A stretch of DNA of 64,000 nucleotides from Phycomyces nitens (Eukaryota > Mucoromycota > Mucoromycetes > Mucorales > Phycomycetaceae), in the NCBI GenBank assembly GCA_022702545.1, contig JAHRBC010000007.1:1736001-1800000 (forward strand). The letters are read 5' to 3'. Positions 21,943 through 34,815 of the stretch are shown piece by piece. The notes beneath the pieces were generated by a model. That model was not told the origin of the DNA, searched no databases, and was given only the letters and a program-made list of their open reading frames with translations. The position numbers were made by a program, and so were the translations under genes. The first letter of the stretch is position 1. Each line of letters opens with the position of its first letter.

Positions 21943-22368
21943 CTCTTAATTTCCGTCCCTGAATTAGTGAATTGTCTTGTATAGAAATTCCTAGTCATAC
22001 CTGTGCCAAGATTGATTTTTCTTTTCATCCAATTCCCTTTTCTGTCCAAATCTGTATCTTCCCAGTACCTTGCTGTCAACTTTAGTAATTGTCCTGAGTG
22101 AAATTATCTAGTTCCCCTCTCCTATTATATCTCTTCCTCCCTGTTTCCATTGCTGTCAAGAATATATTCAACTGTCCCGAGCGAAGTTATATATCTCTAT
22201 CCATATTTTCACCTTTTCTTTCTCTTGTCCATTTCTTGCTGTCCAATTTCAGTTTCTACCCCCGTTATTGTCTATCTCTATCGCACCATCGTTATTGTCA
22301 ACGAGTGGTATTTAATTTATTATATTTTCTGACTCGTTTTCACATCACAACAAACTCAACACGCGTCA
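21943..22368 (+). repeat. Solo LTR-Y, right part
   Basis: It resumes with CTCTTAATTTCCGTCCCTGA, matching Gyp1 LTR position 769 onward, and ends CAACACGCGTCA. GAGA follows at 22369-22372. Confidence 0.85.
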
Positions 22369-22372
22369 GAGA

Positions 22373-23157
22373 GAGACACGTTGCGTTGTGGTTTTGTCGG
22401 CTTTTTGCACTTGCCCGGACCGAACCCCTTCCCGGCCCATGACGTGTACCAGACTCAAGGTCTTTCCGGCAGGAATGTATTTGTAACACCGACGGCGGCC
22501 CAACAATTGCGATAATTTCACTCCTTTTCCTTTTTCTTCTGTTTTCTTGTCCATCTCATTTTTGTTAAAGAGGATGTTGACTTAGTCAAATTTCTCAAGT
22601 ACCATTTTCTTTGACTAAAAATTAGTCAATTATTTTATTATATTTTCCCGTTGCTCTGTTCTTAACACTTTTAGTAAAGAACATCAATTTAGTTTAGAAA
22701 CCCTTTTTATATTATTTCATTTCTTCTCTTTAGTTTTCTTTGAAGGTTGCCCTTTACCAAAATTGTTAAAGATACTTCTCATTTTTCTTTTAACCAAGCA
22801 TTTTATGATAGTCACTGATGTCTCTTAGCCCATTTTCTTATAACAATTTACATCATCTAAGTAGAATTGTTCAATATTGTTTATCCACAAAGTAGTATAA
22901 ATACTCCTTTGAATTCTTTCAATAAACAAGGATTATCATCTGTCTTATATTCTGACTACAAGTTTTTGAGGCACGCGGTTGCTATTTCTCTTGTTGATTT
23001 TCCGTTTATTATCTTTTCATTTCAACCAAGTCCCTGCAGTGGATTGGTTTTGATTATATCATTCGTACCCCTCTTGTATTTTGATTGTTGTATCTTAATT
23101 GTTCTTACTTGAGTTCAGTTATTTTCTTATATAATCTTATTAAGTCTCTCTTGTGGA
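22373..23157 (+). other. Non-coding, LTR-like spacer
   Basis: No gene is seen. A TATA-like AGTATAAATACT (about 22894) with AATAAAC 30 bases later repeats the promoter layout of the gypsy LTRs, so part of this may be another old LTR; its borders could not be fixed. Near 22575-22625 lie two palindromes centred on TTGACT/AGTCAA. The last five bases, GTGGA, are the target duplication of the next LTR. Confidence 0.35.
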
Positions 23158-23535
23158 TGTTAAATCAGAGGAAAACAAAGCACGGACAAGAGTACGGTGA
23201 GACTTTGTTTATTGAGAGAGAGAATTTGTGAATAAGATGAAGACTATTGCTATTCGTATTGTGTGTTTATATAGACATTGAGATGAGTGCTAGTGATGAT
23301 ATGATGATATCATGTAATGTCTGTTCTCTCTACCAACTATTAGATATGACTTGTTATTTTACTTAGTACTATTAACCAGTGCGTTAGTACTAGTTGTTAG
23401 TATGTCTTTACGTATGAATAATGTATTTGGAAAGGTACACTCTTTAGTGCACTTCCAGTAGGTCGGTTATTCAATATGTTTCAATATTGGTAATTTGTGT
23501 TAATGTTTCAATCTACGATTATGTTAGATACAACA
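23158..23535 (+). repeat. Solo copia-like LTR, 378 bp, duplication GTGGA
   Basis: It starts TGTTAAATC and ends GATACAACA, the TGTT...AACA form common in Ty1/copia LTRs. GTGGA precedes it (23153-23157) and follows it (23536-23540). A TATA-like TTTATATAGAC lies inside near 23264. No internal region is present, so it is a solo LTR. Superfamily is inferred from termini only. Confidence 0.7.
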
Positions 23536-24327
23536 GTGGAATAGAGAACTTAACCCCCTTGTTATTTGTATTTAGAGTGTTCTTGTGGAATAGACACTCA
23601 CTTTTACCCTATTTTGAACCCATTACCCTCAAACCCGGCGATATCTTTTATTTATTCTTTTATATTTCTATATTTGTTTTATTCAATTTCTTCTTCATCG
23701 ACATCTACCACATCGCTAAGCACCACACACTGCAAAAGAAGGGTTGTATTAGCCAGAATTAGAGATTTTGAATTATTACGAATTTTTAAAAATGAATTCT
23801 AACTCCATCATTTTGATGATTTTTTAATGATGAGACCTAATTTTGCATTTTATTTCATATATGAGCTCTAAATTGCAGATTTGACGCAAAATAGCACACA
23901 TTTTAAATGACTTTGCAAAATAAATAAATAAAATTGGTACTATTTTTTCATTTTTATAAACTATATCAATTTTTACAATTCTTGCTTTTTTATTGATTTT
24001 ATAGACAAAACATTCAATATATTTAAGATGAATCGATGTGTACATAATAATAATGACCAATATTTTAAAATAAAAAATAATATTCAAGGATGATTAATAA
24101 TTTTGGCCCCATTAGTAATCCACCAATTTTTTTTGAATATAAGAGATTGGGTTTGTAATGCTTATAAATATTAAGGGAGATTGATTCAAAGCCCAGATAT
24201 CAAAAGACGATGATGAATAAATGGTGTGTTTGATAATAGGATTAATAATATATATTGTCTCACTCTGAAATACGATTCATATAAAAAAGAGCCAAATATA
24301 ATACCTCTTGCTCATATAATCTTTATT

Positions 24328-27300
24328 ATGAATAACATTAAAAACGAAACATACAACCTCCTGTGCAAATGTTTGGCCTGTACCAAATATACAGCCAATG
24401 GAATATTGCAGAATGCACAGACATTCATGTGCCATAAGAATTCTGATAATGTGTCAAGCATTGGTCCCAAGGATAGAGATGATTGTAAGTAAAATTGTAT
24501 ATTGTTATTCATAATCTAATAATGTTTGTTGTTAATTATTACAGCCAATGTCAGAAGTACAGTTGAAGAAGAGTCAGATATCATAATGCCTGATGTTTCT
24601 AATGAGTTTATTAATTGTAAGTGCGATATATTTTGGTTATCAATTACAGGTACTAACTTTTATTTTATTATAGATGAAGACAGCTATTCTATCATGTCAA
24701 TTGAAACTACTGGACAACAGATACCTTTCTTGAGAGAAGATGATGTTTTTGACATTGAGGAGGAATCAGATGTTGAGTCATCACTCATTGCAGCTGACAA
24801 TGAGGATTCCAATTCAAATGATAAATCTAGCGATGAAGATGAGACTGAGATTGATGGCGGCAATGGTTTTGAACAAATGATGACTTCAAGTATGTATACA
24901 TAAAATACAAATATATTTAATTGTATACAAGTTATTTATCATATACTTTCCTTTGTAGTTGGATCCTTGAAGATTCATGACATGTCCCAAACTAGCCAGT
25001 TCATGGCCATCTTTGGTGTTATCTTCCAAGCATTCTACTTGGTGCAAACGGGAGGATCAGCCATGCTCAAATTCTTCCGCCATCTTCTTGTTGCCTTTGA
25101 GAAAGATGCTGACCTGCCTCTTACTGTCAACGCCTTGAAAGCAATGACTGGATTTGATACCATGACCAAAGGCATTGTAAAGTACACCGTTTGCAACAAG
25201 TGCTTTGCAATTTACTTGCCAGACAATCACCAGCCAGCATGCACCTTCAAGAAGTACTCAACCACACAAGCCCAAATATGCAACAACCCTCTTTTCCACG
25301 ATCAATCTGCCAGAGATCCTATTCCATTCATGGTGTTTCCATACAATTCACTCAAGAACACTTTGACACAGTATCTCTGTAAGCCTGGATTTGAGGACAA
25401 GATGTTGCAATGGAGATCAAGAGAGACCGTGGAGAACACCTTCCTTGATATATACAATAGTGCAATGTGGAATGAGTTGCTGGATGATAACCATTCCCTC
25501 ATGTTGACATTGAACGTGGATTGGTTTCAGCCATTCAATGGGCGCACTCATGCCAGTGGTGCGTTGTATCTGTTGATCAACAACTTGCCCAGGGAAGAAA
25601 GGATGAAGCCAGAAAATATCATTCTTGTTGGTGTCATGCCAGGGCCAAAGGAAGCAAAGACCAATCAGATGAACAACTTTCTTGAGCCTCTTGTTGACGA
25701 ATTGGTTGAATTTTACACTGGAATGACAATCAAGATGGCTATGTTCCCTGGTGGTGTTCATGTTCATGCTGCTCTCATGTGTGTTGCCTGTGATATACCT
25801 GCTGCAAGAAAAACCGCGGGATTTACAGGACATGTAAGCACCAACGCCTGTCACAAGTGTGCACGTCAGTTTTTGGTGATCAATGGATCAAGCAAGATTG
25901 ATTACTCTGGATTTGACGTTGAGAATTGGACACCAAGAGAACAGGCAACCAATGCTGTGCATGCCAAAATGTGGTTCAATGCAGAATCAGACGTTGAGCG
26001 AGCAGAGTTGGAGAAGCACAATGGTACCTGGTATTCAGAATTGCACTGCCTACATTACTTTGATCCTGTTCAGTGTACAATTGTGGATCCTATGCACAAC
26101 TTGTTTCTTGGCACAGCCAAACAGATGGTCAACATTTGGAGAGACCTTGGCTATTTTCCCAGTACCACTCTTGCCCGCATGCAGCATCTGGCAGATTCAA
26201 TCCTTGTTTCTCCTGGATATGCTGTATTGTCCAACAAAATTGCTTCTGGGTTCCCATACATGAAGGCAGACGAGTGGCAATTGTGGTGTCTTGTGTATTC
26301 GCTGGTTGTCCTGGAGAATGCTTTGCCAGAAACAGACTACAATAACTGGCTAGTATTCATTGATGCATGCCATCTATTGACAGAACCATCTGTCACGACT
26401 CAGAGTATAGATGAGGCACACCAGCTCCTTGGCAATTTTGGTGAAAAGTGCGAGATTTTGTATGGAACTGTCAGCATCACACCAAACATGCATCTGCATA
26501 TGCACTTACGTGAGTCTATGATTGACTTTGGCCCTGTCTATGCATTCTGGTTGTATAGCTTTGAACGATACAATGGCAAGCTCAAGAACATCAAGACAAA
26601 TCGCTGCACTGGCTTTGAGATTACTTTCATGAAGGTCTTCTTGGAAAAGGCATTTATCAGCAACTTTCTTCAGTTTTATACTGCCAAACTTTCACCGCCC
26701 ATGGTAGAATTTCTCCAAGAAGTTGCTCAAATAGCACCAATGCCTGTCAGATCCTTGGTGAATTCTGAGTACGGCCACCCTCCACATCTGCAATTCAGCC
26801 TCAATATGTTTCTCCAAGCCGCCACCAATCCATGGTTTAATGTCACTGGAAGTGAAGCCCTGCCATTGACCTCGTTGCCATTGAAATTGTCACCTTTATC
26901 TATAATGACTGGCAATCATTATAAGTACTTGGTCGAATTCTATAACAAGGCTTACCAAGACACCAGCATTTCCTTCTGTGCCACGGATAGCATCCCACTT
27001 GGAGGGCATGTCTATATCAATGACCGGATTCACAAGATGAAGAAGATTTTGTTGCTAGGACAAGAGTATTGGAGTGGTGAAAAGAAAAAGTACAGTTCTT
27101 TTGTACAAGTCTTGTTTCTGGACAATTCGACAAGTGAATTTGTTGCATTTCCCGGCCAGATTGAGTATTTATTTACTCATGTTATCAAGATTGGTAGAAT
27201 CGAAAGAGTTTCTACTTTTGCTTTCGTCAAATGGTTTCCGACATATAATGCTGGCAGATATCAACCGTTGATCAACCAAGGTCTGGAGCTGTGGGAGAAG

Positions 27301-27438
27301 GGGTTTTTAAAAGAGACCGTTGAGTGTATTATTCCAGTACATCGTCTGCATTCTTGCTTTGCATTGACAACTCACAATCTCCAACAAGGGTCTCAAAAAC
27401 GCCTGATTATTCCATTACCTAGAAAAGTCGTCACTTAA
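24328..27438 (+). CDS. CACTA-type DDE transposase of H2, four exons
   Basis: Exons 24328-24484, 24545-24616, 24674-24889 and 24959-27438 join in frame to 974 residues. The gene is colinear with H1 except for an in-frame loss of about eight residues (the DMPFVDDN segment of H1). The core D, D, E motifs are kept, but many Arg codons have become His, Cys, Gln or Trp (VRVR to VHVH, LHRLHYFDPVR to LHCLHYFDPVQ). FDG after the first catalytic Asp is FNG here. The frame is open but activity is doubtful, because the element has lost its right end. Confidence 0.85.
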
Positions 27439-27969
27439 TAAAAAAAATTGCGTTTTTGACCACAAACATCAGCCACGTAATGCTTATTTTTCTTGTTTTA
27501 CTTTACTATCTGCTCTTTTATCAATACATTTTTAAGATTGATTAAAATAGTAAATTGATATATACAAGTTATGTCCTTTAAAACAGATATCAAAACAAAT
27601 ATTTATTTTCTCCAGCTCATTATGCGATAAGCCAAGTAGTTGTTTATTTAATATCCGATGATCAGCTATATTTTAAAGTTTATACTACATAATATACTAA
27701 AAATTTTCATTCAAATTCCAAGTTTATAAAGCTGATGAAAATATTTTATTTTGCTATTAAATATTTGTTTTGCAATAATTATGACTAAAATAAAATAACC
27801 ATTAAAAATAACATTGTTTCTCACCATCTTGTCTTTCTTTATTTTTTGATGCTTCAACAATACAAAAACGAGTAATGCCAATCCTACCACCATCATCTTC
27901 CAGCCCAACAACTTGTTTCAACTTATTCAATAAAGACCATTATATCAAGACAACCAAATACAAATATTT

Positions 27970-28117
27970 TTATTGCCATGTTGCAATCCACTTGGCAACA
28001 CGAGCCTTCTGCTCTTTTGACAATTCAATATGTCTACTTTCAACAGGACAAGAAGAAAAGTCAATGACCTTCATCTTCTTTTTCTTGCTCCTCTGGGCTT
28101 TCAACTCGCCCAAGTAC
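27970..28117 (-). pseudogene. Last exon of H2 accessory gene, truncated by G
   Basis: It codes for LGELKAQRSKKKKMKV... and ends AKWIATWQ-stop, matching exon 4 of the H1 accessory gene. Element G enters three codons into the exon. The other exons are not in the window. The 530 bases before it (27439-27969) are the H2 convergent intergenic region. Confidence 0.85.
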
Positions 28118-28351
28118 CACTGCAAAAATGGTGTTAAATCAATAATTAATTGTGGGGTGTTATTATCAATAACAGTATATGAAAAATTGCAACTCAGGGA
28201 AAATCCTTTGGTTAGTATCATTGACAGATATAAGCATGTCTTATTGGTTAGATAGATTACGGAGTACCTGAAAGTAATAATAAAACTATAAAGGAACTGG
28301 CAATAAACTACTGCTATTATATATTCTCTTTTGATATAAACCCCAAAAAAA

Positions 28352-28499
28352 ATGTTTGCCATTCCCAATGCTAATGAAGTTGAATGCCGATGCTCGAAAT
28401 GCGTATGCAATCCTGCTGGCTACATGATCACTGCCAAAAGAACTGCCAAGCGTCATGCTCAGAGTGACAAAGACAGAGAATTGGATAGAAATATCAATC
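28352..28499 (+). pseudogene. Exon 1 of G transposase
   Basis: It codes for MFAIPNANEVECRCSKCVCN with a following T-x3-R-H, the same zinc-finger-like exon 1 found in the other elements. The donor is at 28500 (C|GTAAAT), phase 1. Its intron holds the 6.26-kb element B, and exon 2 resumes at 34816 in the matching phase. Confidence 0.8.
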
Positions 28500-29079
28500 G
28501 TAAATAAAATGGCAATTATATAGTGTGGGCTATAATATTAATAATATTTTAAATACACTGGGAAAACGGTAAAAGTAGATCATGTGTAAAACTGTAAATA
28601 AATATGTGAAAAGTCGCGAATTTTCTATGGTAAAACACAGATATGACAGATAGGAGAACCTAGGTTCCTATCAGGTTGTAAGACTCGAAATAAACATGGT
28701 AAAAGTTGTGACAGCGAACGGAACAAAGGTTTGTTAGCATTTTTGACATGCTTAACTGACTTGATATACTCAATTGTTACATCTGACATTATGTTTTTGG
28801 TGTACAGGTATTGTGTTTACATCTTGAAAGGGCGATCTTATTGTTGTTTTTCATACGCTAATAGTGAGGGTTTATTATTGTTTACCCATTCAAACTGCCA
28901 GTATTGACCACTCTTTGAAACTCATTATTGTATAATCAAGCAATAATTACTCTTTCCATCATTTTATACCCCGTACTTAAAAGGTTTATGGTTTATATTT
29001 GTGTTTATTGGAAAGAATAGAATGGTTCTATACACAAGCTCTAATACTATTACTGTCTATCCTTGCCGCTTCTACCAGC

Positions 29080-29812
29080 CTATTTGATATTACTTGGATC
29101 GGATACTTCTCTACTGAACAATACCTGAAAATAGGGTCCGGCAGCAATTTGGGTGGTTGCAGTAGTATTCTGATATAATAAAAGTTATATTAGTGACATA
29201 TATTCAAAAGTGCGGGTGCTATTCAAGATGCAAGGGATATTATACTTACATTGCAAGGATTGGATAAGAATGGGCAAAGAGGGGCAGAGTTGTGCGGCAT
29301 GGCATCTTGTATGATTAGATTGACTAGAGATGGGATAAAATAAATTAATATGGGTGAATTGAGTGATAGAAAAATCGATTTACATACCAAAAACAGAGTT
29401 GGCGATTATAGTAGAGGGATGGTATATGGCGGCCAACAATAACTTTTTAAGAATATAGAAAAGTATTAGTAAATAGCCAGAATAATATTAGGGAAAAGCA
29501 CAAAGACCAAGAAACGGCATTACCATTATGATAACCAGTTGTAGATGATGAAGGAGGCAGATGGGGTAGACAGTGATGGCGGCGGCCTATTGTAGAATAA
29601 CAAACGTTGAGAAAAAAGAAATTGGACACGAAAAGATTTTATTTACCCTGGCACTGATGATGGCACCATATAATAGGCTGTACAAGTGGAAGAGGTCTAC
29701 AGGATAGAAAGAGACAATCAGAATAACTTGCAAGATGGCACCGGCACATGTAACTGACCATGATTAGTCTAGATGGGCAATGTAGAGAGAATGTATTGGG
29801 ATGAGTATACAT
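29080..29812 (-). pseudogene. ORF3 of B, decayed
   Basis: Splice sites align with ORF3 of A1 one for one (for example TTTTTG|GTATGT then CTCTAG|TCAAT, and GCAAT|GTAAGT then ATCAG|AATACT). Conserved protein blocks appear in the matching frame: TPSAS-F-II, then NSAPLC and CN across an intron, then NT-AT and G-PYF. Early exons contain TAA stops in that frame and the ATG is shifted, so this copy is taken as non-functional. It is the main evidence that ORF3 is a real protein gene. Confidence 0.5.
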
Positions 29813-30157
29813 TTATAAAGAAGCCATTAATTTGTTAGTATAAAGAATGTCTTATTAGAAACCCACGTAGAGATAAAACAACAGAGATAAGAAGATAGAA
29901 CAAAAAGAAAGAAAGAAATGATATTTAATTTCAAGCAGAGATCCAAAATTATTTTTTTATTAATTTATACAGAGTATACAAAGGGTAATTAGGAATCTGT
30001 TTATTAAACTCATCTGTGTATATAAAGACCATCTATTTACAATTGAATCGACCCTCCTGCACTCGCAAACCAAGTATTTTGTATGTAAAGAGTAGAGTCT
30101 ATAATTTATAAAGAGAATATAAAGCTAATTTTGAAAACATATGATATTCTATAGACC

Positions 30158-31343
30158 ATGGCACCAAGATCCACTCCCACTTCTCGCTCAACCGATGAGC
30201 AACTCCAATTGTTGGAGACCTTGCGGGATATTCAAAACATCCTTGTCAGGGTAGATTCTCGCATTGGCACCAGCATCGAAGGCAACGCCAGTACTGTCGA
30301 GGCTATTGACAGTTTGGCTGAGTTGGTGACTGCCAACAACAGTGCAGTTCCTGCCGCCGAGCTTGCTTCTGCCTTTGGTGAGGAGCTATTCACCATTGTT
30401 GGCCCTGCTCCTGGTCCTGTTGCCATCCCTGCCACTGGCCCAGCTCCCATCATCCCGGCTGTGGTGGAGTATAACCCTGGTGCCGCCACAGAAGTGTTTG
30501 TAAGTATTAATATTCTCAATAGCTTACCAATTCATTGGCTTATAAAAATTTAATAGCGACATATATGAGACTATCTGTGGAGGCCCAATTTCAGGTCAAA
30601 CAACCCGGCTATGGTGCAAGCCAACAACAACAGGCCCAGGTGGAGAATGGAGGTTCATTTCAATGAATCTCCCAACAAGGAGTTGGTTCTTGAACTCCTT
30701 GCCTACCTGGGCCCAACGTTCATCAACACTGGCTTGCGCCAAAGGGATCTTCGGGACAGTGTCTACCGGAACTTTTGCGGAAGGCGTCGCCAGGAGAGGG
30801 CGTCTCCTGAGGCACGGGTAGCCGCAAATGCTCGTGCCAGAAAAGCCGGCCGGGAAGCTGATGTATGTAATAGTATAGCATCTAAAAGACTTGAGATTGA
30901 AAAACAATATTAAACATATGTTTGATTAGCATTTCCATCGCCGTCGAATGGCATACCTCTCCAACAAGGATGCCATTGACAATGCGATAGGCAATGATTG
31001 CTCAGCACTCATCCAAAAGGCAGCAATGTCTGAGGGTGAGTCTGAGGATGAGTTTCCTGGAGTTCCTGGCCGGCGGATGATCCGCACAGTACGCCCAGGC
31101 TGGAGGAGCGATGAGGTAACATATTATTTAAATAAATTTTTTATTGCTTTTGAATCATAAAATAATATTCTAATGAATGTATATTAGTTCAATCAGTTGA
31201 TTGAGTTGTTGGACTCGTACTCGCTCCTTGGCTTGGGTGTCAACGTGCGCCAAATGCTCCCAAGAGTATTTGGCCGCGTTGCGGATTTAGCAGTCCCTGA
31301 GGGGCTTTCTTCCTCCCTTCCTCAATGGTCACTGAGACAATAA
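30158..31343 (+). pseudogene. Accessory gene of B, one nonsense codon
   Basis: Exons 30158-30499, 30557-30862, 30930-31115 and 31188-31343. Exons 2 and 3 are 306 and 186 bases, exactly as in A1. Motifs: exon 2 NNRPRW and FNESPNKEL, exon 3 end RPGWRSDE, last exon SLPQWSLRQ. A TGA at 30566-30568 in exon 2 stands where A1 has an Arg codon (CGC), so CGA to TGA is likely. It is otherwise intact. The stop is 138 bases from the transposase stop, convergent. Confidence 0.8.
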
Positions 31344-31480
31344 AACATTTTCTTTTTCTCTTAATTTTCACCCTGTTTCACATATGCGCTATTTGGACTA
31401 TATGTATATTTTACTTGGCTTTGTTTTGTTTTTTGCTTCTTTAAAAGGGAGAGAGAGAGAGAGAAAAGTTTTATTTGTAT

Positions 31481-34400
31481 TTATGCATATATTTTTTTTG
31501 GCAGTGAAATGACCAGCATCCTTGCGTTGTTTTCAATTTTTAATTCGGCCGTAGCCACTTCCAAGAGAATCCTGTGCACTGGCAAGATGCTGTCGAACGT
31601 GTTTGGCGCAAAACCAGGGAGGCAGACGTCAACTTGCTCAACTGGTCTGAGATTGTCAGGATCTGGAACAAGCCAGTGGACGAATGCAAACACATGTTGC
31701 TTGTGGTGGAAATGAGGGCGGCTGTTGGAGGGGCTGGGAGGAGGAACGAAGTTGTGGGCGAACAGGTATTGGATTTCTCCTGTGTACGCGTTTGTCTTTC
31801 TACCCTCGAAATCCAGAAAAGAGCTTGGATATATGACCCGCGACTGCCAGATCCACCTTTGCCCTTGTATGTCTGACCAAGAAGATCAATGGCCTTGATC
31901 TTTGTGATTCGGTCATTGACAAAGAATGGTGATGAAGATGCATGGAGGTAGTCAACAAGGTGCTCATTGTCATATGCTCTCTTGTAATATTCTAGGAGAT
32001 GGGGATAGTCGATATCACCCATCTGTGTTGTTGCTGTTGCTGTTGGTAAAGGTAATGCTGACGGAGGGAGAGCTTCGTTACCCTTAATCGTAAGACTGAC
32101 ATCCAACGAGGCTTGCAGGAATGCATCAAGACGGAAACGGCGTTGAGGTGCTGGTGCTGGGGCTGGGGCTACTATAAAAGTATTGGACAAGGAGGTGAGT
32201 TTTTCAATAGTACTTTGAAGGGGACTTGGCTCTGACATGTAAGTCTTTGCACAAGATCACCCTTATACATATTTTCAGTAAAACTTTTTATGTATGTTGA
32301 TTCAAACCCATCTCTCCTGTTTGTATCAACATTCTTCAACAACCCATTATATCGCTCGAACCCAAAGAGCCAATAACCATACACTGGTCCAAAATCACGA
32401 ACAGTGTCGCGAAGATGGAGGTGTAGGTGCATGTTGCAGGTGAGGATGGTACTAGGGTATTGTTGTTCACACTCCCGACCGAACTTCTCCAGGTGACTAT
32501 GGGCCTCATCAAGTTCGTCAAAAGTGATGGTAGGCTTGGTGAGGAGACGGCAGGCATCAACAAAGCTGATCCAATTCTTGAACTTTGTTCCAGAAAGAAC
32601 AGGCCGCAGCAGAACAGGTGAGTAAATCAACACCCAGGACTTCCACTCGTCGGCTTTCATTCGGGAAACCCCTTTCCGATCTTCGTCTTCAACATGGTAT
32701 ATCCCACAGGCAACACCATTGTCTCTGCCACCTTTTGCATCTGACAAAGATCCCGGTCTGTGATCAGACCACTGGCGGTCCATGTCTCGACCATCCTCTT
32801 GGCCGTACCCAGGAATAGGTTGTGCATGGGATCAATGATCGTTCCACATACTAGATCAAAGTATCCAAGGCGGTGCAGCTGCGACCATCGAACACCATTT
32901 TCGACCTCCAGCTGGTGCCTTTCTGAGGGCGTACTTGCACTCTTCCACTCCTCAGCATGCACCCGGTTTTCTTCACCATTGGCAAGCCTCCACTTGACAA
33001 ACTCGAACCCACGAAAGTCCACATGGCTCGTGCCTTCCAGACGGGAGAAACTGCGACTGCACTTATAGCATGCCCGAGTGCTGTTATGGGCTGTGAAGCC
33101 ACTAGTCTTCCTGGCAGCAGGGATGTCGCAGGCAACCATCATCAAGGCAGCACGGACAACTACAGAAGAAGGGCACTCAAACGTTGGAATGGAAACACCA
33201 ACGTACAGCTGGTTCAGGTCATTGACCAGCGGCTCCAGGTAGCTGTTTATCTCGTCTGATTTTGGCTCCTTTGGCCCAGGCATCAGGCCAACAAGGATGA
33301 TATTCTCGGGCTTGAACCGCTCAGCCCTAGGAAGATTGTTTATTGCCAAGTAGATTGCTCCACAGGAATAAGTCACCCCATCGAATGACTGAAACCAATC
33401 GATGTTCAATGTCAGCATCAATGAACGTGGGTCAGCGACAAAGGAGACACCATCCTTATCCTTCAGGTCCTTCCACATGGCACCATCGTACACATCGCAC
33501 ATGGTGTCCATAACCTTAAGCTCTTTGTTCCAATGGCGGATATTGGCCTCAAAATCCGGGCGGAGGAAAAGGACACTCAACGCCTGCTTGACGGACTGAT
33601 AGTGGAATTGGCGTCTTGGAACCAAAGTACCAGAAGAGGACGCCTTCATCAACTTACACCCACAGGAAGAGCGGGAACCAACCTTGGATGAGTTACAGAA
33701 CTCAGGAACAGACCCAGCTTCCTCGTACACCTTGTGGCAATCCTGGCACACAACAGATTTCTTTATTCCTTTGGTCAAGGCTGAGAAACCCGTCATCTTT
33801 TGGAGACCAGGAAGGCTAGAGGGCAATTGGAAATCCTGCTCGTAGATCTTCAAGAGCTCGTTGATGAACTCGATCAAGACAACAGCACCCTTGTTGACCA
33901 CGTATCGGGATGCAAACAGGACCACGAATATGGCAATGGACCTGTGCACTGGATTCTCTGGCATCTTGGGGGAGGAAAAGGGGTCTATTTTAAAATGATA
34001 ATTATTAACACTCAATTTTTTCAGGTTCTTTTTTCTTTATTCAACACTCGCCTTCACTGCTAAGATCCTCGACTTCAATCTCCTTGACGTCGTCACCATC
34101 ACTGTCTTCAGCATTGCTCTCCTCTTCATTGTTGCTGTCATTGCCATTCACCTCATTGGCAGCTGAATCATCGCCATCCAGCATCAGCTCAGATTCCACG
34201 ACGGGTGAGTGGGAAAAATCATTCTGTCTTTCCATAGAACCAGATTGATGGGTTGTGATAGCTACATATAGAATACAATAGCTTGTTACTATCTGCTGCT
34301 CTTCAAATAAATATTCCTTACGTTCAATATCAATCTCCACCATTTCTCTTTATCTTTCTGTGTTTAATAAAAAACCGTGTTATTATACAAGGGCCAAAAA

Positions 34401-34569
34401 ACAATACCAAAATCATCATACCCATCACAATTCTTTCAAGTTCGTCAATTCTTGCTCTCTTATTATGATGCTGAGAGGTTCTCTTTGTTACCAGACTGTA
34501 ACCTTGGGCGTTACCATTGCATTTAGTGCAATAACAGGCCTCGTTGCGAAGTTGAGTAATAGAAGACAT
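31481..34569 (-). pseudogene. CACTA-type transposase of B, frameshifted
   Basis: Exon 1 is 34422-34569 (CYCTKC finger), exon 2 about 34322-34345, exon 3 34052-34261 (acidic), exon 4 31481-33984. Exon 3 ends GAAG|GCGAGT, so the third intron would be GC-AG. Exon 4 shows the core motifs (N-I-D-W-F, A-C-D-I-P, D-P-M-H-N, F-E-R-Y-N-G) but changes frame at about 32661 (within GGGTTTCCCGA), at about 32231-32245, and at about 31815-31822. It is closest to A1 and F in sequence. The product would be truncated and inactive. Confidence 0.85.
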
Positions 34570-34815
34570 ATTGTATGCTTTTGAATATTAAGATAATAAG
34601 GAAACAAGTGTTACATATACTTTATTCTCAACAACTTTATAATCTTACAAATTGATATTCATATGTCTATTGTGTCTAAGCCAATAAGATAGAGTAAAGC
34701 TTTATCTTTAACCTGAATATGAAAAACTTTCTGAGATACAAAATCACTCCAGTTTTGCATAGGTTAAAAGGTTACTTCTTATCATTGTACTTCAGGACCA
34801 TTTTCCCAGTGATAG

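Larger units (their letters stand above)
23728..28117 (+). mobile_element. CACTA-type element H2, truncated second copy of H1
   Basis: It starts CACTGCAAAAGAAGGGTTG like H1 and aligns closely through the transposase, the convergent intergenic region and the last accessory exon. It then stops at 28117, where element G begins. The rest of the accessory gene, ORF3 and the right terminus are absent from the window. The base pattern of differences from H1 is dominated by CpG loss. Confidence 0.9.
28556..34811 (-). mobile_element. CACTA-type DNA transposon B (complete ends, decayed genes, duplication ATA)
   Basis: The left end is CACTGGGAAAACGGT; the right end, read inward, is CACTGGGAAAATGGT. ATA flanks it at 28553-28555 and 34812-34814. 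It sits in intron 1 of the G transposase, just before the acceptor TAG. It has the A1 layout: ORF3 (minus), accessory (plus), transposase (minus). All three genes carry lesions. GGTAAAA recurs three times in the left arm (near 28567, 28629 and 28698). Confidence 0.93.
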
